Source: a virus
IMG/VR virus record: IMGVR_UViG_3300009169_000067
Coordinates: 1 to 29,730 of that record
Length of the DNA: 29,730 bases
Reading direction: 5' to 3' (one strand)
Shown: one piece after another, positions 11,825 to 20,179 of the stretch
Layout of the letters: each line of letters opens with the position of its first letter
How positions within the stretch are numbered: the first letter of the stretch is position 1
The notes under the pieces: model-generated
Seen by the model: the letters and a program-made list of their open reading frames with translations, nothing else
Database searches by the model: none
Told to the model about the DNA's origin: nothing
Position numbers and translations under genes: made by a program

Positions 11825-13215
11825 CTAACGTATCATACAAAGTAATAATTGAAAGGTTCCGTGCATTTGCCGACGCGCACTTGCAGATCAAGGCATTCAG
11901 CCACGGGCAACCAACACAGGCCGACCTACCCAAAGAACCCGTGTACCCTTTGATGCACGTATTTTGGACAAATAGCGGGTACCCTTCTAAGATGAAGACT
12001 TGGACTTTCGCTATCTTGTTTGCCGACTTGCCGAGGGATCGTACCGAAAAAACAGAATACCAAAAGGAAAGCGCAAGTGCGATGCAGAGGATAGCCGAGG
12101 ACTTGATCGCCGAGATTCAAAACGGGCGCACCATATTTGGCGGCGATGTTGCCTTTGAAGGTGATCCGACTATTACCCCACTATTCGAGGAAGGAACGAA
12201 CACTTTAACGGGGGTAACTCTCGATATTACTTTGTCGTTCGATTGGAACTGGAGCGCGTGTGATATACCCGCCGACTTCACTATTGGCGTTACTTCACCC
12301 GATAGCACCGATCCGAATACCTCTTTAGTGTTTGCTGAATCGTTGAACAAAGAAGGTGTTACCATAACCCTTGATAACGACCAAGAGGCACCGGGCAATT
12401 CAAAGTACTACGGCACCAATGCAAGTGGCGTGAAAGGTTGGCACGCGATAACAAGTGGCGGCGGCGGGAGCGTTTGGTTTGATGGTTCGGGAGTGCCGAG
12501 TGAATCACTAGGTAACAATGGTGACTACTACCTACGAACGTTGAACGGCGATGTATTCAACAAGGCCGCAAACGTTTGGACAGTTGTAGGCAACATTAAA
12601 GGGCCGCAAGGTGAGCAGGGTACGCAGGGCATACAAGGCATCCAAGGCATACAGGGAATTCAAGGTGAGAAGGGTGATAAGGGCGACAAAGGAGATAAAG
12701 GCGATACCGGTGATACAGGGCCGACGGGCGCAACTGGAGCGACAGGGGCAAACGGCCAAGGCGTACCAACGGGTGGAACGACGGGGCAAGTGTTACGCAA
12801 AGTAGATGCAACCGACTTTAACACGCAATGGGCAACGCCTACCTTTTTTGCTAACTCTTCGCCGGGCGGAACACTCGCCGCAGGGTTCACCCGTTTTTTA
12901 GTCGTGCAAGGATCAAATGCTATCGCAACTTCCGAGGGTACGCCACAACAAGTGGTGCCTCGTGCGTTAACAACGGTTAGCGCAACCGCCTACCTAGTGA
13001 TACTTACAGCAACGGTTGGTGCATCGACCTTCACTTTACGCCGTAACGGAGTAGATACGGGGTTAGTAGTAACCATACCGAGCGGATCAACGACTGGTGT
13101 TTATACTGCGACGGGAGCCATATCATACAGCGCAACCGACTTATGGAGTTGGCGGTTAGTTGGCGCAACAACAAATGCAATTCAAATCAATAACATATCG
13201 ATTGAATATCAGTAA
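11821..13215 (+). CDS. Tail-completion-like domain fused to collagen-like fibre
   Basis: Residues 1-150 (MTNVSYKVIIERFRAFADAH ... TLDITLSFDWNWSACDIP) resemble a small stand-alone protein of many Bacteroidota phage tail modules, probably a tail terminator/completion protein. Here it is followed by a linker with a GSVWFDGSGVPSESLGNNGD-type fibre repeat (about 217-258), a collagen-like Gly-X-Y region (about 261-316; GIQG and GDKG repeats) and a C-terminal beta-rich domain (about 317-464). Collagen-like stretches trimerise in phage fibres, and the C-terminal domain may bind the host. The fusion puts an adhesin on a tail joining protein. An alternative is that residues 1-150 are only an anchor domain of similar fold. 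Confidence 0.8.
   Translation: MTNVSYKVIIERFRAFADAHLQIKAFSHGQPTQADLPKEPVYPLMHVFWTNSGYPSKMKTWTFAILFADLPRDRTEKTEYQKESASAMQRIAEDLIAEIQNGRTIFGGDVAFEGDPTITPLFEEGTNTLTGVTLDITLSFDWNWSACDIPADFTIGVTSPDSTDPNTSLVFAESLNKEGVTITLDNDQEAPGNSKYYGTNASGVKGWHAITSGGGGSVWFDGSGVPSESLGNNGDYYLRTLNGDVFNKAANVWTVVGNIKGPQGEQGTQGIQGIQGIQGIQGEKGDKGDKGDKGDTGDTGPTGATGATGANGQGVPTGGTTGQVLRKVDATDFNTQWATPTFFANSSPGGTLAAGFTRFLVVQGSNAIATSEGTPQQVVPRALTTVSATAYLVILTATVGASTFTLRRNGVDTGLVVTIPSGSTTGVYTATGAISYSATDLWSWRLVGATTNAIQINNISIEYQ
12601..12768 (+). repeat. Collagen-like coding repeats
   Basis: In-frame 9-bp Gly-X-Y repeats: GGCATACAAGGCATCCAAGG-type units followed by GGCGACAAAGG-type units. They encode GIQGIQG..., then GDKGDKG... 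and GATGATG.... Such repeats expand and contract easily, giving fibre length variation. Confidence 0.85.
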
Positions 13216-13217
13216 CC

Positions 13218-14204
13218 ATGAAAACAATTTTACTTTCAGCACTTATTTTCTGCACGTTCTGTTTGAGCGCGCAAGATTCTTTATTCACTTGGAATCGAGA
13301 GGTAGCCATAGTCAGCGGTGTAATTCGTCGCGCTTCTACGGGTTGGCAATTCGTTACGCCCGACCATGATGCGCTTGGCTTTTCGGGAACGATAACGGCC
13401 ACTAGCAATCAACTCACTTTGGATATGGATTTCGACGGTATGGGGCTTAACCCTTCGCAATGGACGCCTAGTGGTTTTGTTTGTGGTGCAGATGAAACCT
13501 ACGCGATGGAAGGCCATACTTTTGGCGCCTCAGTTAGTTCAACGTCGATAGTAATTCGTGGATCGAACAATATAGCTAGCGGTCAACAGATCGCCTTTAA
13601 CGGTACTTCGTGGGTGGGCGCAAGTGGTTACACCGCGACTTGGAATAGTTCGCTTCAATGCTTGCAGTTAGCCCGAAATTTAACAGATAACAGTAATTGG
13701 AAACAAGGCATTCAAGCTGGCGGTGTTATGGGTATATCGCTTGAAACAAACGTAACTAGCTTATCGCAGTTGTACTACCATGCGGTTCTTGTGTCGAATA
13801 GCAACACGCAGATAAGAATAGCGTTCTACTACAACGGCCAGAGGGTAGCAACGCCTGACGTGAATATGAAGTTCTTTCTAACCGACTTTGCACGGAGGCC
13901 GCAATCATTCGACTTTACATCGAACGTAACTACCCTGCAACCTAACTCCAACATTTGGATCGTCGGCACCTTCGTGAAGATCAACCAAAGCGCTATGCCT
14001 ACAAGTGAAGATCAATCGTTCTACGCCTATCCAAATCCAAGCACCGACAAGTTTAGTCTATCCACGGGCAGTAATTCGCCAATCAAAGTTTACTCGATGG
14101 ATGGAGCGGTTATCTATTCGGGATTCATTGAGAACTGCGAATTAAAACAAGGGGTGTATGTGGTGGAACAAGACAGCCAACGAACCAAAGTGGTGATACA
14201 ATGA
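13218..14204 (+). CDS. Secreted protein with type IX secretion-like sorting domain
   Basis: The 328-aa product starts with a clear Sec signal peptide (MKTILLSALIFCTFCLSAQD, cleavage probably after SAQ or SA). It ends with a domain of about 60 residues matching the type A C-terminal sorting signal of T9SS cargo: FYAYPNPSTDKFSL, then IKVYSMDGAVIYSG and LKQGVYVVEQ with a final TKVVIQ. The middle (20-265) is beta-rich, with FNGTSWVGASGYTATWN and NIWIVGTFVKI like segments, resembling fibre or lectin-like modules. In a T9SS-bearing host it would cross the outer membrane and be released or anchored to the surface. It lies inside the tail operon, 2 bases after the fibre gene and overlapping the gp10-like gene by ATGA. 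Confidence 0.85.
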   Translation: MKTILLSALIFCTFCLSAQDSLFTWNREVAIVSGVIRRASTGWQFVTPDHDALGFSGTITATSNQLTLDMDFDGMGLNPSQWTPSGFVCGADETYAMEGHTFGASVSSTSIVIRGSNNIASGQQIAFNGTSWVGASGYTATWNSSLQCLQLARNLTDNSNWKQGIQAGGVMGISLETNVTSLSQLYYHAVLVSNSNTQIRIAFYYNGQRVATPDVNMKFFLTDFARRPQSFDFTSNVTTLQPNSNIWIVGTFVKINQSAMPTSEDQSFYAYPNPSTDKFSLSTGSNSPIKVYSMDGAVIYSGFIENCELKQGVYVVEQDSQRTKVVIQ

Positions 14205-14713
14205 ACGACAACACGGCCATAGTTGATGCGCTTGTAAACTTCGGAAACGATGTGGTTGAACGCGCGCAGAGAAACCTTGGTGCAACACGCATGGTGAAGG
14301 GTAAGAAGCGCAGAGCAGTTGCAACGAGTTTGCTTAAAAATTCGTTGACGTTCTCACTCAGGCGCAACAAATACAACTACATCATTAAATTTATCTCTAA
14401 AGGACAGGCGGTCGAGTATGCTGACGTTGTAGAGGAAGGACGCAAGCCTAACAGCAAGCAACCGCCTGTTGAGCCGATACTCAAATGGATCAACGATAAG
14501 AAGATTAAAGTGCGCGACGAAAAGGGCAAGATCGTGAAGCAGACCGAAAGCAGAAAAAAGGGGTTAGCTTTTTCCATTGCTCGAGGTATAGGCAAGAACG
14601 GCATACCCGCCGTGAAGTATTACGAGAACGCATACAACGACGCGCTCCCAGAGCATGAGGAAAAAATAGTAAACGCACTGCAAGCGTACATTGAAAGTAA
14701 ATTGAAACAATGA
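14201..14713 (+). CDS. HK97 gp10-like head-tail connector/tail completion protein
   Basis: The 170-aa basic product contains VEYADVVEEGRKPNSKQPPV followed by EPILKWINDKKIKV (residues about 74-105) and GLAFSIARGIGKNGIPAVKY then YENAYNDAL. The 'YA..vE.Gr.pg..PP...I..Wi..K' pattern is that of HK97-gp10-type proteins, which join or complete the tail at the neck. The order beside a tail-completion-like domain fits. Four-base overlaps on both sides. Moderately sure of the family, less of the exact position in the virion. Confidence 0.75.
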   Translation: MNDNTAIVDALVNFGNDVVERAQRNLGATRMVKGKKRRAVATSLLKNSLTFSLRRNKYNYIIKFISKGQAVEYADVVEEGRKPNSKQPPVEPILKWINDKKIKVRDEKGKIVKQTESRKKGLAFSIARGIGKNGIPAVKYYENAYNDALPEHEEKIVNALQAYIESKLKQ

Positions 14714-15981
14714 TAACAATCGAACAACAACCGTACGGCGTTACGCCCGTCGGTCAGCCTTTAATATTTGTGGCATCGTCCGACAACGTGGGCAACACGG
14801 GATTTCGGTATAAGGTGACGTTAATTAGGCCGTTTACCAATGAAGAGATTTCATTTTACTTACCACCTAACCCTGCCGATAAACTCGTATTCGATGCCAA
14901 CGCAATTGTCACCAAGTGGTGTGTTAACGCGGTTGATCTTTCGGGCTTACCGATTGTGTTTGCGGATGGCGCGGTCGAGGAGGTAGATGCAAGTGGGCTT
15001 ATTCGATTTAAATTTAACTTGATGGAGGCGTGGGTTATTGACGGCGTGTTAACCGAAGATCCCGAAAGTGAGGAGGTAGTTGATGTAGGTGTATGGCCCG
15101 CACGCTACCAAATTAGCGACGGTTATCGTCCTAACCCTGCAACTCGTTACGGCTTGACAGGGCAAACAAAGTACCTTCTTTCGAGCCGATACGCTGACAC
15201 GCATCTGCCCGACTTGTTTCCCCGTATTGCTGGCAGCGGCAATATTATTTACATTCCCGTGCGCGAAAGTGATTTCGGTGTGATAAGCTTCTGCACGATT
15301 CAAGCTTCAGGAATTGCAGCACTCAAAGGACGCGTTACCCTTGTACCCGATAGCGGATCGCCTGTTACTTACACGGCAGACTTACCCGATTTCGGACACT
15401 TCGGATGCTACCCTGCTAATCTTAACGCCTCCACTATTAGCGGAATGCCTAAACCATCCGCTTACCCTAACTGGAGGTATATCGGGTTCCAAGTTCTTAA
15501 CGCGTCGAACGCTATTGTATCTGCATCGTATGTGTTGTATAACGCGGCGATATACGGCGGCACCGACTGCAAGTACCCCAACGTGCGCCTTGCATGGGTG
15601 AACGAGCATGGCGGTTGGGACTTTTTCAACTTCACCCGAAAGAATGAAGAGAACTTGGAAGTGGAGCGCAGAAGATACCGCAAGGTGGTAGGCACTTATG
15701 CAGCCGAAACTTTCGGGTTTAACTCATTCGATCGTGGGCTAACCGAACGCGCACCGATCGTCAAGCAATACCTCAACATCGAAAGCGGTTGGTTACAGGA
15801 AGGTGAATTTACCCTGCTGAAATCGCTGCTCTATTCAAAGCAAGTGTTCATCGTAAACGATAATGCGACGATAACGCCCGTGCTTATCGAGGACAACAGT
15901 TATCTAGTGCGACGCGCAAGGGATAAGAAGCAGTACAACCAAGCCATGAAACTTCAATACGCACACACTATTAACGTATGA
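14710..15981 (+). CDS. Distal tail/baseplate-type structural protein
   Basis: The 423-aa product starts MITIEQQPYGVTPVGQPLIF and is beta-rich throughout. It contains PNVRLAWVNEHGGWDFFNFT followed by RKNEENLEVERRRYRKV (residues about 293-330), a segment I associate with uncharacterised tail proteins of Bacteroidota phages located between the tape measure and the fibre genes. The C-terminal part (about 355-423) has TLLKSLLYSKQVFIVNDNAT, similar to distal tail proteins where a receptor-binding or hub attachment domain follows. Overlaps both neighbours by ATGA. The function is by position and size; no enzymatic motif. Confidence 0.7.
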   Translation: MITIEQQPYGVTPVGQPLIFVASSDNVGNTGFRYKVTLIRPFTNEEISFYLPPNPADKLVFDANAIVTKWCVNAVDLSGLPIVFADGAVEEVDASGLIRFKFNLMEAWVIDGVLTEDPESEEVVDVGVWPARYQISDGYRPNPATRYGLTGQTKYLLSSRYADTHLPDLFPRIAGSGNIIYIPVRESDFGVISFCTIQASGIAALKGRVTLVPDSGSPVTYTADLPDFGHFGCYPANLNASTISGMPKPSAYPNWRYIGFQVLNASNAIVSASYVLYNAAIYGGTDCKYPNVRLAWVNEHGGWDFFNFTRKNEENLEVERRRYRKVVGTYAAETFGFNSFDRGLTERAPIVKQYLNIESGWLQEGEFTLLKSLLYSKQVFIVNDNATITPVLIEDNSYLVRRARDKKQYNQAMKLQYAHTINV

Positions 15982-18947
15982 GCCAAGTAATACTCACAGC
16001 TATAAACTCCGATTCGGGACAGGGTACAATTCTCGATCTATACGAGAACGAAACGATTTCCCAAACGTGGAAGTTTACCGATATATCCGAACTCAAAGCG
16101 GCGGGAGGTTTTTCCCGTCAATTTTCCATACCCGATAGTCCGACAAACGTTGCGTTCTTCGGTGCGCTCGACGACGTGAATGCGCAGTCTTGGTTCAAGT
16201 TTGGAAAGAAGGTGGACGCCGTATTGACAGTAGACACCGTACCAATAGCTGTCGGTCATATCCAAGTTAAGCGGGTGGTGAAAACAAAGGACAAGAGCGG
16301 ATTCGATTACGATGTAGTTTTCTACACCGAAACCACAGACCTAGCCACAGCAGTTGGTGAGAAGAAACTTGCAGACATCGAAGCATTGCCCGATTTGAAC
16401 GAGGTAATGAACGCGGCAAGTGTTACCGATCTTGATGCAGAAACCGTGCGATACTTCCTGTGTGATCGTGGGCAAAAGTGGTCGCAGCTTGGTGAGGCGG
16501 CTACACGTCCGATATGGAACCCGAATAACCCACTTTACGCAGCAGACCTTACGCCGCACGTTCAAGCGTTGTGGCTGTTTGACAAAATTATTACCGAGGC
16601 TGGCTTCGTGTGGCAGGGTGAAACCTTAGCGGATCGACTTGCGTTGTATTACGTTCCCTTTAGCGTTACGGCAAATATCATTAACGAATCTCCCGGACAA
16701 GAGGCATTCTTTGAGGCGGGATTCTTAACCGATCAAACGCCGGGTGTTATTGACAGCGCAACGATGACCGAGGTGTACGATAACGGCGCTAACTTATCGG
16801 CGGGTGTTTATACCGCACCCTACACCGCCTTCTTTCAATTCGAGGTATGGGCGGGTGTTGATCCATCGCTAAGCACGGCACCTCCCGGTGAAACAGCGTT
16901 CGGCCATTTAACCCTGCGCATAATAGATACCGATACTAACGAGGTGTTGGCGCAACAGTTCTTTGATCTCGAAAACATTACCAACCATATTTTTTCTACC
17001 TTTTCGGTATTCCTTGATACAGGCCAAAGCGTTAAACTTGATAGCACCTACATATCCAACGCAGACAACTTTTACAATCTCGAAGGCACCGCAACCAACT
17101 TGCCAACAGAAGGCACGGGATGGAGAATAGCAGCAACAAGTGATGCGCTAAGTAATGGAACGGTTAACCTACCCCTTAACGCTCCCGACGTTACGCAGAT
17201 GGCTTTTCTGCGCGACGTTATGCGCATGCACAACCTTGCCGTGGTTCCCGATCGAAACATACCCAACAAGTTATACTTTACCCCCTTCCCCGAGTACCTA
17301 CAAGTTGGCGACGTGAAAGACTGGACAGGGAAGTTAGATGAAAGTGTTGATGTTGTGGTGAGAGGTACGGACGAAGAGCAAAAGAAGACGTTACTATTTA
17401 CATACAAAGCGGGTGGCGATGCTAACTCAAAGTACTATGTGGATAAAAAACAAAGGGTGTACGGCGACTACAAGGTTGACGGGTACACCGCTACCTCTCT
17501 CGAAGACCCGAGCGACTTCGCAGAGGGTGAGTTAAAGATTGAATTAACCGCACAATCAACACCATGCAGCGTGATTAACGGGACGCCTGTTCCAATACCT
17601 AAGTTCATTGCCGAGAATGGCAACTACGTTGCTCCAGGCCTTCGTTTTTTTTACACCGCAGGAACGGTTGAGGTGTACTTATTCATCGATGCTGTCGGCC
17701 CCGAGGTTCGATCTGTGTACGTGGGCAACCACTACAATAATTTTCTACCAACGGTCGGCGGGTTCGATCTGAATTTCGCACCCGAGGCGCCGCTGCACAG
17801 TATCAACGGCAACCCGTTCAACAATCTATTCAACCTTTACTGGAGAGATTACCTAAACGAGATTTATTCAAACGATGCACGTGTTATGGAAGCGTCATTC
17901 AACCTTGATACCTCCGATATTGTGAACTTCAAGTTCAACGACAAGATATTCATTCGTGATGCCTACTGGAGAATACTCGATATAAATAACCATGCGGTGG
18001 GGCAAGAGGTGAGTACACCGCTTCGATTGATAAAGATTATCAACCCTGCGCTCGATTGTGAGTTCCAACCCGTATCGGTGAACCTTGACGGCGAAGTGAT
18101 CTTCGAGAATGCAGAGGGTGAAGAAGGAGCAAGTGAACTGTGCTGCACAAGGTACGGTTACTTTTGGATTGAGGAAACCGATAAGACTTATTGCTCTGCC
18201 TTTCCTCCAAGCACGGGAAGTGGAGGCCAAGTGCCCAACGATCTGTTTGCACTTGGTGTGCGTTCAATAGGCAACAATCAAAACGCTGGAGCAGACACTA
18301 ACACGAATGCGTTTCGCATAGGCAACAGGATAACCATTCCCGCAGACGCGGGCAATACAGTTGCCGCAGGGCAGAACATCAAGATCGGCACCGGTAACAG
18401 AAACGTTGTGGCCGTGGGTGATAACATCGAAGTGCAAAACGACGCGGGAACGGTGGCGGTGTTCGGTCAAGGTGTTAGAACCAATATACCGGGCATTCAC
18501 TTGGGCGGCGGTTGGTACAACAACGACCGAACGAAAGGTATAGCTACTCAACAGGCAGGAACGTTTGTAATGAGCGGCCAAGGTAACTTCGTCGGGGTAA
18601 GTGAAATTCCGCTATACATCAACGGGATTGTGGGCAAGCACATAAACATTCCCAATGAAAGCGCGTGGGCTGTAACCCTGCAAGTAATGGTCAACCAATA
18701 CGTGTCGGGTAGCATCAGTAAATACGATTACGGCTTGTACTTCGGAACGTTCACCAAGGTAGCTGGCTCCGCGTTTAAAGGTGAGTTCAACCTAATTGAG
18801 CAGAACGGTACACTAGGTAATATCAGCATCGAGGTTGACACCTCGACCAACACGAACGAACATCGTGTGAGTGTGAAGCACAACGCGGGTACAACTAATA
18901 ACGGCTTAAGAATTTCGGCAAGTTTGAGTTATATCCAAGTTAAATAA
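15978..18947 (+). CDS. Large tail hub/fibre protein, 989 aa
   Basis: The longest gene in the window. The N-terminal half (MSQVILTAINSDSGQGTILD, FSRQFSIPDSPTNVAFFGAL) has the character of a tail hub or tip protein: a 'k.. R.FsiP.s..N...F' motif is common in large Bacteroidota phage tail proteins. A Cys-containing hinge lies at about residues 713-736 (ELCCTRYGYFWIEETDKTYC). It is followed by a Gly/Asn-rich segment (about 752-850: NQNAGADTNTNAFRIGNRIT, GQNIKIGTGNRNVVAVGDNI) typical of a left-handed beta-roll or YadA-head-like fibre, and a C-terminal beta domain. It is probably the tip that touches the cell. Followed by a bidirectional terminator. Confidence 0.75.
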   Translation: MSQVILTAINSDSGQGTILDLYENETISQTWKFTDISELKAAGGFSRQFSIPDSPTNVAFFGALDDVNAQSWFKFGKKVDAVLTVDTVPIAVGHIQVKRVVKTKDKSGFDYDVVFYTETTDLATAVGEKKLADIEALPDLNEVMNAASVTDLDAETVRYFLCDRGQKWSQLGEAATRPIWNPNNPLYAADLTPHVQALWLFDKIITEAGFVWQGETLADRLALYYVPFSVTANIINESPGQEAFFEAGFLTDQTPGVIDSATMTEVYDNGANLSAGVYTAPYTAFFQFEVWAGVDPSLSTAPPGETAFGHLTLRIIDTDTNEVLAQQFFDLENITNHIFSTFSVFLDTGQSVKLDSTYISNADNFYNLEGTATNLPTEGTGWRIAATSDALSNGTVNLPLNAPDVTQMAFLRDVMRMHNLAVVPDRNIPNKLYFTPFPEYLQVGDVKDWTGKLDESVDVVVRGTDEEQKKTLLFTYKAGGDANSKYYVDKKQRVYGDYKVDGYTATSLEDPSDFAEGELKIELTAQSTPCSVINGTPVPIPKFIAENGNYVAPGLRFFYTAGTVEVYLFIDAVGPEVRSVYVGNHYNNFLPTVGGFDLNFAPEAPLHSINGNPFNNLFNLYWRDYLNEIYSNDARVMEASFNLDTSDIVNFKFNDKIFIRDAYWRILDINNHAVGQEVSTPLRLIKIINPALDCEFQPVSVNLDGEVIFENAEGEEGASELCCTRYGYFWIEETDKTYCSAFPPSTGSGGQVPNDLFALGVRSIGNNQNAGADTNTNAFRIGNRITIPADAGNTVAAGQNIKIGTGNRNVVAVGDNIEVQNDAGTVAVFGQGVRTNIPGIHLGGGWYNNDRTKGIATQQAGTFVMSGQGNFVGVSEIPLYINGIVGKHINIPNESAWAVTLQVMVNQYVSGSISKYDYGLYFGTFTKVAGSAFKGEFNLIEQNGTLGNISIEVDTSTNTNEHRVSVKHNAGTTNNGLRISASLSYIQVK

Positions 18948-18948
18948 A

Positions 18949-18970
18949 AAAGCCCCTTAATTGGGGCTTT
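18949..18970. terminator. Bidirectional terminator
   Basis: AAAGCCCC and GGGGCTTT (8 bp each) around a TTAATT loop, with T-rich sequence on both strands after the stem. It separates the plus-strand tail operon (stop at 18947) from the convergent small minus-strand operon (stop at 18974). Confidence 0.9.
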
Positions 18971-18973
18971 CTT

Positions 18974-19189
18974 TTACAATGATTCTAGTAGTTCTTCGCG
19001 TGTGGCGTGGATTTTATCTTCGGCGACGATTATGTATTTGCTGTCGATGCTAAACCAATAGTTTATTTTCATTTCATTAGCAGCCCACTCGGTATGAATC
19101 CTCCAAACCTCTGCGCACTGCGCTTTCATAGTGTCGGGGTGGATAAAGTAGATCAATTGCCCGATGTTAAATTTTGTGTTGATTGTCAT
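18974..19189 (-). CDS. Hypothetical protein, 71 aa
   Basis: The product starts MTINTKFNIGQLIYFIHPDT and is a small soluble beta-rich protein with IHTEWAANEMKINYWFSIDS and ends ATREELLESL. The overall pattern (G-Q-x-I-Y-F, then a Y-x-V/I strand) suggests a small SH3-like barrel, but no family is recognised. It follows a 59-aa gene after 25 bases and ends at the bidirectional terminator. Confidence 0.75.
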   Translation of the reverse strand: MTINTKFNIGQLIYFIHPDTMKAQCAEVWRIHTEWAANEMKINYWFSIDSKYIIVAEDKIHATREELLESL

Positions 19190-19214
19190 AACGTTTGTGT
19201 TTTATTGGGTTGGG

Positions 19215-19394
19215 TTATCTTACTTGGTTAAAAAACTCCATTTCAAGGCGCGCCGCATTAGTGTAAACACCATTTTCGGTGATGGCAGAAATGTTTGATT
19301 CGCTGCAAAAATTGATAAATTTCTGCAACCATGAGAATTGTACTTTCTTGGTTGAACCGTTCTCGAATGCGATGGTGATAATTGGGTTGTTCAT
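19215..19394 (-). CDS. Small hypothetical protein, 59 aa
   Basis: The ATG at 19394 opens a 59-codon frame, MNNPIITIAFENGSTKKVQF then SWLQKFINFCSESN and ending EMEFFNQVR. It lies 37 bases downstream of promoter P3 and in step with the next gene. A longer frame in another register (to 19461) would run through the promoter and is rejected. Function unknown; it is the first product of a palindrome-controlled promoter. Confidence 0.75.
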   Translation of the reverse strand: MNNPIITIAFENGSTKKVQFSWLQKFINFCSESNISAITENGVYTNAARLEMEFFNQVR

Positions 19395-19431
19395 TGCTTT
19401 GTGTTTTAAAATTTGTGTTTGTTTGACTTGA

Positions 19432-19461
19432 CAAATGTAAAGCGAATTTTACAACTTGCAA
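19432..19461 (-). promoter_or_regulatory. Bacteroidota-type promoter P3
   Basis: Minus-strand TTG (19459-19461), 19 bases, then TACATTTG (19432-19439), leading to the ATG at 19394. The -7 box is identical to P1 and P2. Confidence 0.75.
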
Positions 19462-19485
19462 GAAAAAAGTGAAATATTTTTGTAA

Positions 19486-19502
19486 TTTAGAAACCGTCTA
19501 AA
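19486..19502. promoter_or_regulatory. Palindromic operator copy 3
   Basis: TTTAGAAACCGTCTAAA, with arms TTTAGA/TCTAAA around 5 bases. It lies 24 bases upstream of the P3 -33 element, about one helical turn further than in copies 1 and 2, and directly beside the terminator of the protease operon. Confidence 0.7.
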
Positions 19503-19508
19503 TAAGAA

Positions 19509-19532
19509 AGCCCCCGAACGTTTCCGAGGGCT
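19509..19532 (-). terminator. Terminator of the tape measure-protease operon
   Basis: On the minus strand AGCCCTCGG pairs with the downstream CGGGGGCT (one G-T pair), followed by TTTCTTATTT. It lies 60 bases after the protease stop at 19592. Confidence 0.8.
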
Positions 19533-19552
19533 GACTAGCTAAACCATTTTTC

Positions 19553-19586
19553 ACGCAAAGAATGCGTATTAACCTTGTTGCAAGGT
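19553..19586. repeat. Two small perfect hairpins before the terminator
   Basis: ACGCA-AAGAA-TGCGT (19553-19567) and ACCTTG-TTG-CAAGGT (19572-19586) lie in tandem between the protease stop and the terminator. They may form stacked 3' end structures that protect the transcript or bind a protein. They have no T tail of their own. Confidence 0.5.
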
Positions 19587-19591
19587 AGTAC

Positions 19592-20179
19592 TTATTTTGA
19601 AAGAAGCAACTCCAGTTCTGTTAAAATTTGGGATTCGGTAATTGACAGCGATAACTGCTCTTGCGTTTCGGTGAATAGACCTTCAATAGAAAAGCCTTTC
19701 AAGTCCCCTGCCTTAACCGCTTCCAACACATCTTCGTTCTCAATGTACACACCTGCCATCGCGGTTCCAATAGGCAGATCAAAACCAAGATGAACGCTCT
19801 TATCGCTCTCACCTTCCTTCACCCACAACTCGACAATGCTTAAGCCCGCAACAGCAAACGAATGCTGCACCGTGTGGCTATGCTGCAAGTTCTTTCTAAG
19901 GATCGCGTGTGTGGCTTGCATAACGCACTCTCTTGTAAAGGTAATGTAGTACTCTTCCTTTGTGTTTGGATCGATGCGCAATATGTGCATATCGGGAATA
20001 AGGATAGGGCCATACACCATGCGACGTTCTTTGTTCACCTCTGCAAGCTTTACCTTCTTTTGGCTGCTCAAATAAACGAAGTCCACCATGATTGCGGGTT
20101 CATCCACTAAGCTGACCGCTTGAATACCCATGTGATCGTCTTGCACATGGTACTTGATTACTTTCTTTTTCTTGTTCAT
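19592..20179 (-). CDS. XkdF-like prohead protease
   Basis: The 195-aa product matches the XkdF/prohead serine protease pattern: an N-terminal GIQAVSLVDEPAIMVDFVYL, then YGPILIPDMHILRIDPNTKE, EYYITFTRECVMQATHAIL, HSHTVQHSFAVAGLSIVELW, and near the end PIGTAMAGVYIENEDVLEAV followed by GFSIEGLF (about residues 162-169). Such enzymes cut scaffold and capsid protein during head maturation. Histidine and serine residues in HTVQHS and GFSIEG are candidates for catalysis. It is unusual that the gene follows the tape measure gene on the minus strand rather than preceding the scaffold and capsid genes, which are on the plus strand at 26626-28151. Start overlaps the tape-measure stop (TAATG). Confidence 0.85.
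   Translation of the reverse strand: MNKKKKVIKYHVQDDHMGIQAVSLVDEPAIMVDFVYLSSQKKVKLAEVNKERRMVYGPILIPDMHILRIDPNTKEEYYITFTRECVMQATHAILRKNLQHSHTVQHSFAVAGLSIVELWVKEGESDKSVHLGFDLPIGTAMAGVYIENEDVLEAVKAGDLKGFSIEGLFTETQEQLSLSITESQILTELELLLSK

Noticed and set aside
12601-12768. Short tandem repeats considered as a CRISPR-like or origin repeat array
   Set aside because: The repeats are 9-bp in-frame Gly-X-Y codons of a fibre protein with no spacers.
19258-19461. 67-codon minus-strand frame in another register over promoter P3
   Set aside because: It would start inside the -33 element and read through the promoter; the 59-codon frame from 19394 fits the promoter and the next gene.
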